Shown here one piece after another: positions 1-8,183 of a stretch of DNA of 64,000 nt; positions within the stretch are counted from its first letter, which is position 1; each line of letters begins with the position of its first letter. Made by a program: the position numbers and the translations under genes. The DNA is from Rhizobium altiplani. GTDB taxonomy: Bacteria > Pseudomonadota > Alphaproteobacteria > Rhizobiales > Rhizobiaceae. Location: assembly GCF_001542405.1 (NCBI RefSeq), contig NZ_LNCD01000093.1:1-64000 (forward strand), read 5' to 3'. The notes beneath the pieces were generated by a model. It did no database searches. It was not told where the DNA came from and was given only the letters and a program-made list of their open reading frames with translations.

Positions 1-25
1 TGTGGCTTTTACTTTCGGATTTCAA
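1..25 (+). repeat. Left terminal inverted repeat of the transposon
   Basis: TGTGGCTTTTACTTTCGGAT and the following TTTCAA match the inverted right end with three mismatches. The TGT...ACA ends are typical of Tn7/Mu/Tn5053-class DDE transposons. The TAACGATTTCA motif at 84-94 is a probable second transposase binding site. Confidence 0.75.
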
Positions 26-105
26 ATCGGAAAATGTCATACAGGCGTTAGGTTTAGACGCTAAATCGGTGTCGATTTTTCGCTAACGATTTCAAATGAA
101 GCCCC

Positions 106-1758
106 TTGCCAAAGCGATTTCACGATCGAACCTTGCCGGCGGATCGCCCGATCTCGGACGAGCAGTGGTCGATGGCGCGTCGCATTGCCCGCGAGTTGGA
201 CAAGATCCTCGACGGTCGCGGCCCGAGGCAGGCTACCATCACGCGCGCGGCGGCTGAACTGCGCCTAACCACACGGCAAATCTACAATCTCCTCGCCCGA
301 TATCGCGCCGATCGGACGGTGACGGCCCTGCTGCCTCGCACTGCGGTCAGTCGGCGCAAACGGCTGTCGGAACAGATCGAGGAGATCATCGCGACCACAC
401 TTCGGGAGAAGTGGCTGACGCTCGAGCCGACCGGACTTGCTCCCGTGGTCGACGAGATCCGCGCGCGCTGCGAGGAAGCCGGTCTTGCCGTGCCGTCCTA
501 TGTGACGGTCGCTCGACGCATCCCGGTCTTGTTTTCGCCTGAAGAGATCGCCAAGAAGCGTTCGGCCAATCCGAAGCACTTTTTGCGGCTGAAGCCGCGA
601 CCCGGCTATATCCATGCGCCGCACCCGCTCGCCGTCTGCCAAATCGACCATACGCCGACCGATATCAATTTCGTGGAGGTTGTTGACGGGGCTGGTGTGT
701 TCGTCGGCCGCCCTTACCTGACTGTCATCACCGACGTGGCGACACGATCCATCCTCGGCTTCTGCCTCACCTTGGAGAAGCCGTCGGTGCTGTCTGTCGC
801 GCTATGCCTCGCCCAGGCCATGTGTCCGAAAGACGCATGGCTTGCCGCGCGCAATCTCAATCACGCCTGGCCGATGTTCGGTCGACCGCGGCTGCTGGTC
901 GCGGACTCGGCGATGGAGTTCAAGGGGCATGCATTCCAACAAGGCTGTGAGGATTACGGCATTCGGATCCGCCCCCGCGATCGTGGCAGGGTCCATCACG
1001 GCGGCGTGGTTGAACGGCTGTTGGGCAAAGTCAACGGAGTTCTCGCTACCTATCCGGGCTCCTCGGGGCGTTCCGTCGCCCACCGCGATGAATATCCATC
1101 CGAGCGGCGCGCCTGCCTGAGCTTCGCCGATCTCGAGCGCTGCGTCGCGCTGGCCGTGATCGATCACAATCTGCAGGAAAATTCCAAGACCCTGAAGGTG
1201 CCGCTGACCGAATGGCAACGCAACGGTTCGGCATTGCCGGTCTTCGGCGACGATCCGCAACGCGTGCTGCTGTCGTTTCTACCAAGAACGGAGAGGCAAT
1301 TGTCGCCGCAAGGGATCAGCATGTTCGCCCTGCACTATTATTCGGCGTGGCTGGGCGTCTTCGTTCCAGAGCGGGACCGGCTCGGAAAGCTCGAGGTGCG
1401 ATACGATCCCCGCGACATCAGTCATGTCTATGTCCGCGACCCGGAAACAAGACAGTTTCGGCCGGTCGAGCGACGCGATGGCCAGTTGTCGCCAGTGACC
1501 CTATGGGAACATGCGGCCGAGCGCACCCGTCGGCGCACAACCAATCGACGCTCAAACGTCGAGAAGGTGGCGGTCCGCCGCGAGATCGCAGCCATAGCGG
1601 AGACCGCAAAGGCTTCCAAGCGCCAGTTGCGCGACGCTGTCCGCAGCGCACATGCCGCCACAGCGGACAAGCCTTATGCGGTCATGCGGCCGCCGGCGCC
1701 TCTACCGGCAGAGCATCCGCCGCGCCAAAAGAGCCGGTTGCCGGTCGAGGATTGGTAG
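106..1758 (+). CDS. tniA: TniA-type DDE transposase (Mu transposase C-terminal family)
   Basis: Catalytic transposase of the element; it would cut and join the TGTGGCTTTT ends. Residues 1-100 contain an HTH-like DNA-binding region (AAAELRLTTRQIYNLLARY). The integrase core has the acidic triad at D181 (IDHTPTD), D267 (VADSAMEF) and E303 (VVERLLGKVNG). The C-terminal part is the beta-barrel and basic tail usual for TniA/TnsB/MuA. At 550 aa the length is normal for the family. The start is a TTG at 106; the nearby ATG at 96 is in another frame, and the first in-frame ATG is at 172. The stop lies 2 bases before the tniB ATG, so the genes are one operon. Confidence 0.9.
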   Translation: MPKRFHDRTLPADRPISDEQWSMARRIARELDKILDGRGPRQATITRAAAELRLTTRQIYNLLARYRADRTVTALLPRTAVSRRKRLSEQIEEIIATTLREKWLTLEPTGLAPVVDEIRARCEEAGLAVPSYVTVARRIPVLFSPEEIAKKRSANPKHFLRLKPRPGYIHAPHPLAVCQIDHTPTDINFVEVVDGAGVFVGRPYLTVITDVATRSILGFCLTLEKPSVLSVALCLAQAMCPKDAWLAARNLNHAWPMFGRPRLLVADSAMEFKGHAFQQGCEDYGIRIRPRDRGRVHHGGVVERLLGKVNGVLATYPGSSGRSVAHRDEYPSERRACLSFADLERCVALAVIDHNLQENSKTLKVPLTEWQRNGSALPVFGDDPQRVLLSFLPRTERQLSPQGISMFALHYYSAWLGVFVPERDRLGKLEVRYDPRDISHVYVRDPETRQFRPVERRDGQLSPVTLWEHAAERTRRRTTNRRSNVEKVAVRREIAAIAETAKASKRQLRDAVRSAHAATADKPYAVMRPPAPLPAEHPPRQKSRLPVEDW

Positions 1759-1760
1759 CC

Positions 1761-2639
1761 ATGTCGGATCATTTGCTCGAGCATGTCCGGCCATATCTCG
1801 GCCGTGATCGGGAAGAGCGGATCGCCTATATCCGCGCACCCCGTTGGATCGGGCATCATGTCGCCCAGGACAGCCATCGGCGGCTGGCCGAGCTCCTGGA
1901 ACGACCTCCGTCTTTGCGAACCCAGGGGCTGATGTTGGTCGGCCCCTACGCCAACGGCAAGACGATGATCGCCGAACGCTTCGCCGTCGAGCACCTGAGA
2001 GCCGCGCCCGCGCAAAAAGTCTGGATGGTCCAGACACGCGAAGGCGCCGGCCTCGGCCATTTCTATGCCAGTATTCTGCAGGCGCTGCGCGCTCCCGGCG
2101 GCGATATGTGGGATGTCGGTCGCAAGGCGGAGCAACTCGACCACTTGCTGGAGAGCCTCAAGCCGAAGGTGCTGATTCTCGACGAGTTCCACAATGCGCT
2201 GCGGGGCCGTGCCCGCGACGTCGAAGCCGTCTTTGCCTTCCTGCGGCGGATCGGCCGCCAGTACGACATCTCGCCGGTGCTGATCGGCGAGGTGGCCGTC
2301 TGCGATTTCATCAACGCCACCAGCGAGATGGCGAGCCGCTTCGAGCTGGTCGCGGTCCCACGCTGGCAGTATGACGAAAACTATCTCATGCTGCTCGACA
2401 GTCTCGAGGCCGCATTGCCGCTGGCCAAAAGCTCCGATTTGTCGAACGAGCCGTTGGCGCGTCGGATATTCAGCCTCTCGGAAGGCTTGATCGGCGAGAT
2501 CGTCACCATCGTCACCAAGGCGGCCGTCGCGGCGATTGGATCCGGAACCGAACGCATCAGCAAGGCCAGCATCGACGAGCTCCGCCACGTGCCGGTTTCT
2601 AAGCGGCGCAACGCGGCTCTGCGCGAGAGCCTTCTATGA
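1761..2639 (+). CDS. tniB: TniB AAA+ ATPase, transposition target-complex protein
   Basis: ATP-dependent regulator that with TniA directs transposition (MuB/TnsC-like role in this family). It has a Walker A at about residue 60 (LMLVGPYANGKT), Walker B VLILDEFHNAL and a C-terminal helical region. The N-terminal RIAYIRAPRWIGH is the usual TniB lead-in. The open frame extends much further upstream inside tniA, but the ATG at 1761 directly after the tniA stop gives the normal 292-aa length. The end overlaps the tniQ start by 4 bases (ATGA), consistent with translational coupling. Confidence 0.9.
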   Translation: MSDHLLEHVRPYLGRDREERIAYIRAPRWIGHHVAQDSHRRLAELLERPPSLRTQGLMLVGPYANGKTMIAERFAVEHLRAAPAQKVWMVQTREGAGLGHFYASILQALRAPGGDMWDVGRKAEQLDHLLESLKPKVLILDEFHNALRGRARDVEAVFAFLRRIGRQYDISPVLIGEVAVCDFINATSEMASRFELVAVPRWQYDENYLMLLDSLEAALPLAKSSDLSNEPLARRIFSLSEGLIGEIVTIVTKAAVAAIGSGTERISKASIDELRHVPVSKRRNAALRESLL

Positions 2640-3658
2640 CGACGGTCGACGCGCCTGCACCGACGATCAGCATCCGTGAACACTATCGTGACGTCGCGTC
2701 CGACCGCTGGCCGGTCACCGTCGTGCCCCAGGCAGACGAGTTGCTGTCGAGCTGGCTACACCGGCTTGCACATGCCAATGGTGTTCCGCCGCGAGCCTTC
2801 GCTCGCGTGCTCCGGCGCAATGCGGTAATGTGGTCGCCAGCCCTTGATTTCCGGCTGCCGGGTGAAATCGCAAAGCTGCTGAGCGCCAACACCGGTATCG
2901 CGCCCGATGAGCTGGCGGCGATGATGTTGCCGCACGCCCTGCCGAGGCAGCTTCTGCTGCCGCTTCGCAACGGCGGACATCGGACAGAGTCAACCTGGCT
3001 GCAGTTTTGTTCTTACTGTCTCGCCGAGGATGCACAGCCCTATTTTCGGCGGAGATGGCGACTGGCAACCCGGGTTTCATGCTCGAAACATAGCTGTCGA
3101 TTGCGCGACCGATGTCCGTCCTGCCAAAGCTGCATCGCGGTCTTTGACCAAGCTGAACTGGTGCCGCAACATTACTGTGCCCGCTGTGGCTACGACCTGC
3201 GTCGCGCATCGAGAATTGGCATCAGTCCAGCGGCAAGACAACTCGATCGCTGCATCGACGACATCTGTCGATTGGAAGGGATGAGAAATACGCCATCCAG
3301 CCGTTCGCTCATTCGACGCCTTTTGAACCTGCCCGATGGCATCTATTCGACGGCGAACCTGATCAGCCTGTCCACGGCGGCACGGGCGCACTGCATTGCG
3401 TGGGCAGCAAACCGACCGGACGACGACTGGCTGACGGCCGGCGACGAAACGGCAGCCGCGCAGTGGCGACTTCTGATCTTGGCGGCGAAGGGCCACCGGA
3501 GGCTCATCGAGCGTTTTGCGGACTGCCTCGAGAAACGAAGAGAACTCCGGGAACGCCAGGCTAAGACGACTGTCCAGCCAAAGCCCGTGGACGTGGCCGC
3601 CCTGCTCGGAGCGTATGCGCGTGTGATGGAGCGTGGTCGACGTCGTCGATCGGCGTGA
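2636..3658 (+). CDS. tniQ: TniQ family transposition protein
   Basis: Third core gene of the tniABQ operon, related to TnsD/TniQ target-selection proteins. The N-terminal DELLSSWLHRLAHANG is the characteristic TniQ opening. Zinc-finger-like cysteines follow (FCSYC near residue 125, CPSCQSC and CARCGYD near 160-190). The basic C-terminal tail ends in RGRRRRSA. Its 340-aa length fits the family. It is translationally coupled to tniB by an ATGA overlap. The stop is 29 bases from the end of the convergent scpB-like gene. Confidence 0.88.
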   Translation: MTTVDAPAPTISIREHYRDVASDRWPVTVVPQADELLSSWLHRLAHANGVPPRAFARVLRRNAVMWSPALDFRLPGEIAKLLSANTGIAPDELAAMMLPHALPRQLLLPLRNGGHRTESTWLQFCSYCLAEDAQPYFRRRWRLATRVSCSKHSCRLRDRCPSCQSCIAVFDQAELVPQHYCARCGYDLRRASRIGISPAARQLDRCIDDICRLEGMRNTPSSRSLIRRLLNLPDGIYSTANLISLSTAARAHCIAWAANRPDDDWLTAGDETAAAQWRLLILAAKGHRRLIERFADCLEKRRELRERQAKTTVQPKPVDVAALLGAYARVMERGRRRRSA

Positions 3659-3687
3659 GACAGGCCGAAACATAGCTCTTGGATGAA

Positions 3688-4386
3688 TCAGTCGTTCTCC
3701 GATGCTTCGCTCTCGCGCATCGGCAGTGCATCCCCCTCGAGCGCCTGCCGGCTGAGCAGTCCCGCGTCCTCCAACCGTTCGAGGTCGGGAAGATCGCGTA
3801 GCGTCTCGAGGCCGAACGCCGACAGGAAATGCCTGGTGGTCACATAAGTATAGGGCGCGCCGGGTGTCGGGCTGCGCGGCCCGGAGCCAAGAAAGCCGGC
3901 GTCGCGCAAACTGGCGATCGTGTCGCGGCTCACCTCTTTGCCGAACATCTTCGACAGCTCGCCGCGGGTCACCGGTTGCAGGTAGGCGATGGCCGCCAGC
4001 ACCGCGGCTTCGTGCTCGGACAGCGACACCGGAGACGACCGCGTCGGCGCCTGCGACGCGCGGATCGCGGCCGCATAGGCCGAGCGGCTTCGGTGCTGCC
4101 AGCCGCCGGCGACCGTAACGATGTCATAAGGACGCGACCGCAGGTCCTCGCGCAGATCATCGATGAGCAGCTCGATGCTGCAGCTCTTTCCGACCACCCG
4201 CGCCAGCGTCTCGCGGCTAACCGGTTCCACGGCGGCAAAAATGACCGCCTCCACCCTCAGCATCCATTCGCGCCAGCGCAGCTCCGGCGGTAGATCCTCA
4301 AGTTCCCGGTCATAGAGGATTTCATCCTCCGACCTCGATTTCCTTCCTCGATGTGTCCTGGTTGCCCCCGATCCGGTCATCGTCAC
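3688..4386 (-). CDS. scpB: ScpB-like segregation and condensation protein
   Basis: Resembles ScpB, the winged-helix kleisin-partner subunit of SMC-ScpAB condensin. Family-like segments are VEAVIFAAVEPVSRETLARVVG (N-terminal winged helix), SLSEHEAAVLAAIAYLQPVTRGEL and the DAGFLGSGPRSPTPGAPYTY turn, which corresponds to the ScpB core usually written GR...PGRP..Y.TT..FL..FGL. At 232 aa it is close to chromosomal ScpB. No scpA or smc is nearby, so a plain condensin role is doubtful. The GTG start overlaps the DUF1403 stop by 4 bases (GTGA), so the two are co-translated. It is cargo of the transposon. Confidence 0.8.
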   Translation of the reverse strand: MTMTGSGATRTHRGRKSRSEDEILYDRELEDLPPELRWREWMLRVEAVIFAAVEPVSRETLARVVGKSCSIELLIDDLREDLRSRPYDIVTVAGGWQHRSRSAYAAAIRASQAPTRSSPVSLSEHEAAVLAAIAYLQPVTRGELSKMFGKEVSRDTIASLRDAGFLGSGPRSPTPGAPYTYVTTRHFLSAFGLETLRDLPDLERLEDAGLLSRQALEGDALPMRESEASEND

Positions 4387-5354
4387 AATCCAAAAATCCG
4401 GAAGGACGTGCGGCCGGAGAGTTCGCGCACCGCGCCAAAACTCTCGAGCCGCTCGAACAGCCGCGTCGCCGCCCAGCGGGAAAGATCGCTGCCGGGCGCG
4501 GAAGCCGGCACGGCATCCTCGTCGAGCAGCTTTTCGAAGACGACACCGGCGCCCTTCGTCCGCACCTTCGGCGCCGCCGCCAGCAATGCCTCGGCGCGCC
4601 GGCCGATGTCATTGGCCTGCCGCAGGGCCTCGGTCGTCCCTGACACGAGCGCCAGGCACACTGCCCGCGCAAAGCCAGGCTCGCCGGACCGCACCCGTCC
4701 GCGGCCGCCGATCGTCTTAAATGCGGCGCCATAGCGTTCGGCCATCAGCAGCGGCACGCCGCACGCCCAGCCGAGTTTTTCCGCCAACAGCCGATCGGCC
4801 AACCACCAGGCGAGGATTTCAGCGTCGGGCCGGGCGGCGCAGATTTTCGCCACCAGCTCGGCGACGGCGAAGGGTGCTGTGCGCGGCGACTGCAGCGCGG
4901 CGTCGAACAGATCGGCGAGCTCGTCCAGGCCGTCGCGGCGCAAGCCGATCAGTGCCGCCAACCCCTGCAGAACCTTGCTGCCGATCGTCCGCTTCTTCGC
5001 CGCCAGCCTTTGGAAGGCCAAAACCATTGTGCCGGCCGGTCCGGGATCGTCGTCGGGTGTGGTGAGCAGCAGCGCATCGCGCAAGGCCGGTTCGCTCTCG
5101 GTGCGGCCGATCAGCTGCACCGCCGATTGCGCGCATCTGAGCGCCAGCCGTTGACGCCAGCAGCCGGCCCAAGCGGGTTCGGTGCGCACCAGATCGTCCA
5201 AGGATTTCAGGGCGATGCCGGCGGCGAAGGCGGCGTCCGCCTCACCCAGCTCGCCGCCGCGCGGCAAAACCCAGGCCGGCAGGGGCGGCACGGCCGTGGG
5301 CGGAACTGGGGTGACGAGAGGCGAGCGGGAGCGCGAATCCATGCTGCCGAGCAT
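4383..5354 (-). CDS. DUF1403 family protein
   Basis: Matches what I know of DUF1403 proteins, an alphaproteobacterial family of unknown function mostly found on plasmids and islands. It has a proline-rich N-terminus, then an Ala/Leu-rich helical protein without catalytic motifs, signal peptide or membrane segment. It is the first gene of a two-gene unit with scpB and diverges from the tyrosine recombinase across a 97-bp gap containing the 35-bp palindromic site. This suggests the three genes act together, perhaps on DNA architecture during recombination (inference). The start is the ATG at 5354; a second ATG 12 bases in is possible. Confidence 0.75.
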   Translation of the reverse strand: MLGSMDSRSRSPLVTPVPPTAVPPLPAWVLPRGGELGEADAAFAAGIALKSLDDLVRTEPAWAGCWRQRLALRCAQSAVQLIGRTESEPALRDALLLTTPDDDPGPAGTMVLAFQRLAAKKRTIGSKVLQGLAALIGLRRDGLDELADLFDAALQSPRTAPFAVAELVAKICAARPDAEILAWWLADRLLAEKLGWACGVPLLMAERYGAAFKTIGGRGRVRSGEPGFARAVCLALVSGTTEALRQANDIGRRAEALLAAAPKVRTKGAGVVFEKLLDEDAVPASAPGSDLSRWAATRLFERLESFGAVRELSGRTSFRIFGL

Positions 5355-5416
5355 AATCGAAGCGTGCAGTTTATGCCATGCGGTTCTGCCGAAACCGCAC
5401 GGCCCGTCAACACTGT

Positions 5417-5451
5417 TTTATGTCCGGTAACCTTCCATTACCGGACATAAA
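5417..5451. repeat. Perfect 14-bp inverted repeat, candidate recombination site or operator
   Basis: TTTATGTCCGGTAA at 5417-5430 is mirrored exactly by TTACCGGACATAAA at 5438-5451, with a 7-bp spacer CCTTCCA. It ends at the base before the GTG start of the recombinase ORF and lies in the divergent promoter region. Arms of 11-14 bp with a 6-8 bp spacer are the usual shape of a tyrosine-recombinase crossover site (dif/lox/FRT type), but an autoregulatory operator or hairpin is equally possible. Confidence 0.85.
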
Positions 5452-6582
5452 GTGATAGCATCCCGAACCATGGAAAATCCCCCGGCAAACACGCCCAAAA
5501 TCGACGATTCTAGCACCAACGTCGTCGATCCCGGCAGCGAATTGGGCGCTTCACCTCCCGCCCCCGGGCCGACACCCCGTGTCCCGGCGCGGCTGGAAGC
5601 CTTGGTCGAGACCGCGACAGCTTATGCCAACGCCGCCAGTTCCGAAAACACCCGCGATGCCTACGCCAAGGACTGGCGGCATTTCACCGCCTGGTGCCGC
5701 CGCGAAGGTTTTGAACCGCTGCCCCCCTCAAGCCAGGTGATCGGCCTCTATATCGGCGCCTGTGCTTCGGGCATCTCTGCCGAAAACCCGAAACGCAGTG
5801 CCCCTGCCCTCTCGGTGGCGACGATCGAGCGACGTCTCTCCGGCCTCGCCTGGAATTTTACCCAGCGCGGCGTGCCGATGGATCGCACCGACCGGCATAT
5901 TGCGACGGTGCTCGCCGGCATTCGCCGCAAGCACGCCAAGCCGCCGCGACAGAAGGAGGCCGTGCTTGGCGACGACATCAAGGCGATGGTCAACACCCTC
6001 GGCCACGATCTGAGGGGCCTGCGTGACCGGGCCATCCTGCTCCTGGGCTTCGCCGGCGGCCTGCGGCGCTCCGAGATCGCCGGCCTCGACGCTGTCCGCG
6101 ACGACAAGAGCGATGGCCATGGCTGGATCGAGATTTTTCCCGACCAAGGCGTCCTGGTGACGCTGCGCGGCAAAACCGGATGGCGCGAGGTCGAGGTCGG
6201 CCGCGGCGCCTCCAGCGAGACCTGCCCCGTGGCAGCCCTCGAGAGCTGGATCCGCTTCGGCCGGATTGCGCGCGGCCCCCTCTTCCGCCGCATCTTCAAG
6301 GACAACAAGACGGTCGACGTCGAGCGGCTTTCCGACAAACATGTCGCCCGTCTGGTCAAGCAGACCGCACTCGCCGCAGGCGTCCGTTCCGATCTTACGG
6401 AAGGGGAACGTGCGTTGCTGTTCTCAGGCCACTCGCTGCGCGCCGGCCTTGCCTCCTCAGCCGACATCGAGGAGCGGTATGTTCAGAAACAGCTGGGTCA
6501 CGCCTCGGCGGAGATGACGCGTAAATATCAGCGGCGGCGCGACCGCTTCCGCACCAATCTGACAAAGGCGTCAGGGCTTTAA
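5452..6582 (+). CDS. Tyrosine recombinase / integrase
   Basis: Phage-integrase-family site-specific recombinase. The SAM-like N-terminal core-binding domain is at about 50-155 (SENTRDAYAKDWRHFTAWC). The catalytic domain has Arg205 (GGLRRSEIAGL), the HxxR box at H327-R330 (GHSLRAG), H350 (QLGHAS) and the nucleophile Tyr359 (TRKYQRR). All key residues are present, so it looks active. The start is uncertain: GTG at 5452 touches the palindrome, and ATG at 5470 would remove six residues. It is the last gene before the right end of the transposon. Likely roles are cointegrate resolution or cassette recombination at the adjacent palindrome (inference). Confidence 0.9.
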   Translation: MIASRTMENPPANTPKIDDSSTNVVDPGSELGASPPAPGPTPRVPARLEALVETATAYANAASSENTRDAYAKDWRHFTAWCRREGFEPLPPSSQVIGLYIGACASGISAENPKRSAPALSVATIERRLSGLAWNFTQRGVPMDRTDRHIATVLAGIRRKHAKPPRQKEAVLGDDIKAMVNTLGHDLRGLRDRAILLLGFAGGLRRSEIAGLDAVRDDKSDGHGWIEIFPDQGVLVTLRGKTGWREVEVGRGASSETCPVAALESWIRFGRIARGPLFRRIFKDNKTVDVERLSDKHVARLVKQTALAAGVRSDLTEGERALLFSGHSLRAGLASSADIEERYVQKQLGHASAEMTRKYQRRRDRFRTNLTKASGL

Positions 6583-6656
6583 GAGGCCCCTCCCCTCGCC
6601 CGGCATGAAATCGTTAGGTCAAAATTGCGTGCCGGATTTTCAGCTTAGCGCTTCAA

Positions 6657-6681
6657 TTGAAATCGGGAAGCAAAAGCCACA
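6657..6681 (-). repeat. Right terminal inverted repeat of the transposon
   Basis: Read on the minus strand from 6681 it begins TGTGGCTTTTGCTTCCCGAT, pairing with the left end at base 1. The subterminal TGAAATCGTTA at 6606-6616 is the inverted copy of 84-94. The unique flank starts at 6682 with GCCGGCCTC. Confidence 0.75.
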
Positions 6682-7265
6682 GCCGGCCTCAAAAGCCGGT
6701 CCTATCAGGCTCGATATGGGCAACTTCACGAGATCGTAAGACATTGAAATAATGGTAAATGATTTGCTAAACGAATGCTATCTGCGCTTTACTGTTCGTC
6801 ACTGCGTATGATTGGGAGTTGATGTTTAAACCATCGATAAGTAATGCTTATCGGTAGTGATTGATTTGAAGCCGCAAATCAGCGATGTCGGCCGTCCTGG
6901 ATCACCGGAAATACCCGGTTTTCCGGTCTTCTAGGGCGATTTCGGCCGGGATGCCGGACTCCCCGAAGCAGAATTCGACGGTCGCTGGCCGCGCACAGGT
7001 CCCTCCTCTTCTGCGGAATTGAGCTTCCCGGGCCTGGCAGCGGGCTCTTGCTTCCACAGCAGTCCCCAAGCCCCCCGCGCTTCCCGCATTTCCGCCACAG
7101 AAGCCCGCTGGCACGCGCTTACCTAGTGGACGCTCCGTTGTTCGTCTCGGGTTATGATTTGAGTCTGGGGGCCCGCTATTCAGACCATAAAACACGCTTG
7201 CAACTGTTCGTTTTGTCACGCATTCCTTATCTGTACAAGGCACCCGAAAAGCGCGCGAGAAAACC
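6682..7265. other. Non-coding stretch between transposon end and resolvase
   Basis: I see no convincing gene here. The first 200 bp are AT-rich, with a 7-bp inverted repeat CGATAAG-TAATG-CTTATCG at 6835-6853. This could be part of a res site for the resolvase starting at 7266, or its promoter region. The remainder (6900-7200) is GC-rich without a coding signal. Confidence 0.5.
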
Positions 7266-8183
7266 ATGGCAAAACGGCAAGTCGCCAATCCGTCGCCGGC
7301 CCCAAAACGTCTCATCGGCTATGCGCGCGTCTCGACCGACGATCAGGTCCACGACGCGCAGATGGACGAGTTGCGCGCCGCCGGCTGCGAGCGGATTTAT
7401 CAGGAGCACGGATCCGGCGCGTCACGAGCCCGACCGGTGCTGACAAGATTGCTCGGCGACCTGACTGCCGGCGATGTGCTTGTCGTCGTCCGGCTGGATC
7501 GCCTCGCCCGTTCGGTCAGCCATCTGTTGCAAGTGATCGAGGACTTGGAAGAACGCGGCGTCCATTTCAGGTCCATCCGCGATCCCATCGACACGTCCAC
7601 GCCACAGGGAATGTTTTCTCTTCAGGTCCTCGGAGCTGTCGCGCAGCTCGAACGGGCTTTGATCGCCGAACGAACCAGAACTGGCATCAAGGCGGCAAAA
7701 GCGCGTGGCAAGCTGCCGGGCAATCCCGGACTTCGAGAGCGACGACCAGAAGCGATCAAGGCGGTATCGAAGGCGCGAGACAAACTCTATCTCGACGAGA
7801 TGATCTCGTCCGCCCAGACTTGGCTACCAATGGTCCGGCAGCTTCGCCCCCAGCATAGCTGGGACAATGTCGTCCGGGTGCTCAATCGCAGAGGCCATGA
7901 CTGGACGGTAGAACGCCTGCGCCGCGCGGTGCACCGGATGGTCCGGGAGAAGCTTGCCGACCCCGAACTTTTGGCGCGCTCGCCCCGTCGTGCCCCAGAA
8001 GATCACCTGATGAAGCTCGTTGCAGCGATTGCCATTGCTGATCCCGGTCTGTCGCTGCGCGATATTGCCGCCCAACTGGATCAAATGGGTGAGCGACCTG
8101 CGCGCGGTGGGCGAAAATGGCAGCCCTCTTCTGTTCGTCACCTGCTGGATGAGGCACATCGGTTTGGCCTCATTCGTCATTGA
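7266..8183 (+). CDS. Serine recombinase (resolvase/invertase family)
   Basis: Site-specific recombinase of the resolvase family. The N-terminal catalytic domain opens LIGYARVSTDDQ, with the nucleophilic Ser in YARVS. Further family motifs are LVVVRLDRLARS and PQGMFSLQVLGAVAQLER. The C-terminal half (about residue 150 on) is long for a simple resolvase and includes a recombinase-like segment and an HTH near SLRDIAAQLDQMG. Its 3' end overlaps the convergent TniB-TniQ gene by 14 bases. It resembles TniR of Tn5053-type elements. A second, broken copy starts at 10104. The ATG at 7266 is well placed. Confidence 0.85.
   Translation: MAKRQVANPSPAPKRLIGYARVSTDDQVHDAQMDELRAAGCERIYQEHGSGASRARPVLTRLLGDLTAGDVLVVVRLDRLARSVSHLLQVIEDLEERGVHFRSIRDPIDTSTPQGMFSLQVLGAVAQLERALIAERTRTGIKAAKARGKLPGNPGLRERRPEAIKAVSKARDKLYLDEMISSAQTWLPMVRQLRPQHSWDNVVRVLNRRGHDWTVERLRRAVHRMVREKLADPELLARSPRRAPEDHLMKLVAAIAIADPGLSLRDIAAQLDQMGERPARGGRKWQPSSVRHLLDEAHRFGLIRH

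Larger units (their letters stand above)
1..6681. mobile_element. TniABQ-type transposon with ScpB/DUF1403/tyrosine-recombinase cargo
   Basis: Both ends carry the same inverted terminal sequence starting TGTGGCTTTT: it is at base 1 reading right and at 6681 reading left, about 22 of the first 25 bases matching. An 11-bp subterminal sequence TAACGATTTCA (84-94) recurs inverted at 6606-6616. Inside are tniA, tniB and tniQ, then a divergent cargo of scpB-like and DUF1403 genes (minus strand) and a tyrosine recombinase (plus strand). The serine resolvase usual in Tn5053/Tn402 relatives is absent between the ends, so the tyrosine recombinase may do cointegrate resolution (inference). The target duplication cannot be checked because the window starts at the left end. 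Confidence 0.8.

Noticed and set aside
1674..2588. 304-codon minus-strand open frame
   Set aside because: Antisense shadow of tniB with no recognisable domain.
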